A DNA stretch of 64,000 nt from Rallus limicola (Eukaryota; Chordata; Aves; Gruiformes; Rallidae): the NCBI GenBank assembly GCA_022605955.1, contig JAKCOZ010000315.1, forward strand, positions 186,001 through 250,000, given 5' to 3'. Every line of letters begins with the position of its first letter. The first letter of the stretch is position 1. The notes under the pieces are model-generated. The model did no database searches and was not told the DNA's origin. It saw nothing but the letters and a program-made list of their open reading frames with translations. Shown one piece after another: positions 62,686 to 64,000 of this stretch. A program made the translations under genes and the position numbers.

Positions 62686-64000
62686 CTGGGGAGAGGGGAC
62701 GGGGTGGGGGGTCAGGGCCAGCCCCGAAACCCTGACAAACCCCGGGGAAATGCCACCCACCCTCCCCATGGCACCTTCAAGCTGCACGTGCTGCCACGGG
62801 ACCCCCCCAGCCGAGCCAACAGCCGGGCAGCAACGGGCCCCGGGACCCTGAGCCGCTCCCCTGGGGTCGATGGGGTCAGGAGGGCGATGGGGACAGGCTC
62901 CCTGCCACCCAAATTCCCCACCAGCCTCGTGCTGGGGAGGTGAGAGCCCAGCACAGGTCAGGGCCACGGAGTCGCCAGTCACCCCTGCCTGGTGCTACCA
63001 CCACCGCCCCAGGGAGGGGACAGCTGCCACCCCCCATGGCTTTGGGGTGACCGGCATCCCAAGGAGGGGACAACTGCCACCCCCCATGGCTTTGGGGTGA
63101 CTGGCATCCCAAGGAGGGGACAGCTGCCACCCCCCCATGGCTTTGGGGTGACCGGCATCCCAAGGAGGGGACAGCTGCCACCCCCCATGGCTTTGGGGTG
63201 ACCGGCATCCCAAGGAGGGGACAGCTGCCACCCCCCATGTCTTTGGGGTGACTGGCATCCCAAGGAGGGGACAGCTGCCCCCCCCCCATGGCTTTGGGGT
63301 GACTGGCATCCCAAGGAGGGGACAGCTGCCACCCCCCATGTCTTTGGGGTGACTGGCATCCCAAGGAGGGGACAGCTGCCACCCCCCATGGCTTTGGGGT
63401 GACCGGCATCCCAAGGAGGGGACAACTGCCACCCCCCATGGCTTTGGGGTGACCGGCATCCCAAGGAGGGGACAGCTGCCACCCCCCATGGCTTTGGGGT
63501 GACAGGCACCCCAGGGAGGGGACAGCTGCCACCCCCCATGGCTTTGGGGTGACCGGCATCCCAAGGAGGGGACAGCTGCCACCCCCCATGGCTTTGGGGT
63601 GACAGGCACCCCAGGGAGGGGACAACTGCCACCCCCCATGGCTTTGGGGTGACCGGCATCCCAAGGAGGGGACAACTGCCACCCCCCATGGCTTTGGGGT
63701 GACTGGCATCCCAAGGAGGGGACAGCTGCCACCCCCCATGGCTTTGGGGTGACCGGCATCCCAAGGAGGGGACAACTGCCACCCCCCCATGGCTTTGGGG
63801 TGACCGGCATCCCAAGGAGGGGACAGCTGCCACCCCCCATGGCTTTGGGGTGACCGGCATCCCAAGGAGGGGACAACTGCCACCCCCCATGGCTTTGGGG
63901 TGACTGGCATCCTAGGGCCACCTTGGCCTCTGTGCTTTGCTTTGGGCTTAGCCAGGAGCAGAGTGTGTGGCATCCCACGGCACGTGTGGCATCCCGTGGT
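62686..64000 (-). other. MAPK8IP2: MAPK8IP2 first intron, part; no exon seen
   Basis: The exon at 62685 starts in a split codon, so an upstream coding exon exists further right. The first 300 bp are unremarkable, then the 50-bp array follows. Confidence 0.7.
63011..63912. repeat. 50-bp minisatellite, 18 copies
   Basis: 'gctttggggtgaccggcatc' recurs every 50 bp (for example 63541 and 63591). Variation is limited (gaccgg/gactgg/gacagg; aggagg/gggagg; cagc/caac), so the array is young. Confidence 0.97.

Noticed and set aside
63011..63912. Regular direct repeats resembling a CRISPR array
   Set aside because: Units are contiguous with no unique spacers, in a vertebrate intron.
62876..63978. Frames of 300-365 codons with a repeated Pro-Lys-Pro-Trp-Gly motif
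   Set aside because: Artefact of the 50-bp repeat, whose period is not a multiple of three, so three frames carry the same peptides in turn.

Overview
This is a vertebrate nuclear window, almost certainly from a bird. Multi-exon genes with GT-AG introns carry residue-level matches to vertebrate families. About thirty truncated copies of the avian CR1 LINE end in degenerate ATTCTGTG tails, and bacterial-style operons are absent. The species cannot be told from sequence alone.

Layout. (1) 1-10.9 kb holds no recognisable coding exon. It is probably the first intron of a minus-strand gene whose CpG-island promoter and non-coding first exon lie at about 10.4-11.9 kb; PPP6R2 is the candidate, by analogy with its human head-to-head position to DENND6B. 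(2) 11.9-20.9 kb is intergenic, with CR1 fragments, an AT-rich array of roughly 185-bp units and a 16-bp minisatellite. (3) 20.9-48.8 kb is the complete DENND6B gene on the plus strand: 20 coding exons, 574 codons, a RAB14 exchange factor of the DENN family. Its introns are crowded with CR1 copies, several nested, and one contains a nuclear insertion of mitochondrial DNA (16S rRNA, tRNA-Leu, start of ND1). (4) 48.8-51.67 kb is intergenic between two convergent genes. (5) 51.67-64 kb is MAPK8IP2 (JIP2, a JNK-pathway scaffold) on the minus strand: twelve coding exons including the stop codon, with the first coding exon beyond the right edge. It is very GC-rich, and most of its longer introns consist of different tandem repeats.

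DENND6B acts in endosomal Rab14 trafficking. JIP2 binds JNK kinases and kinesin light chain. They sit tail to tail about 2.9 kb apart, an arrangement that differs from human 22q13.33, where both genes occur but are not neighbours.

Points most worth a second look: the mitochondrial insertion; two firm and one probable +1 shifts in MAPK8IP2, all at G/C runs; an eight-fold array of CRE/ATF-like sites in a MAPK8IP2 intron; repeated nesting of CR1 copies near the same point of older copies; a 290-bp DENND6B intron made mostly of CR1; and the AT-rich array.
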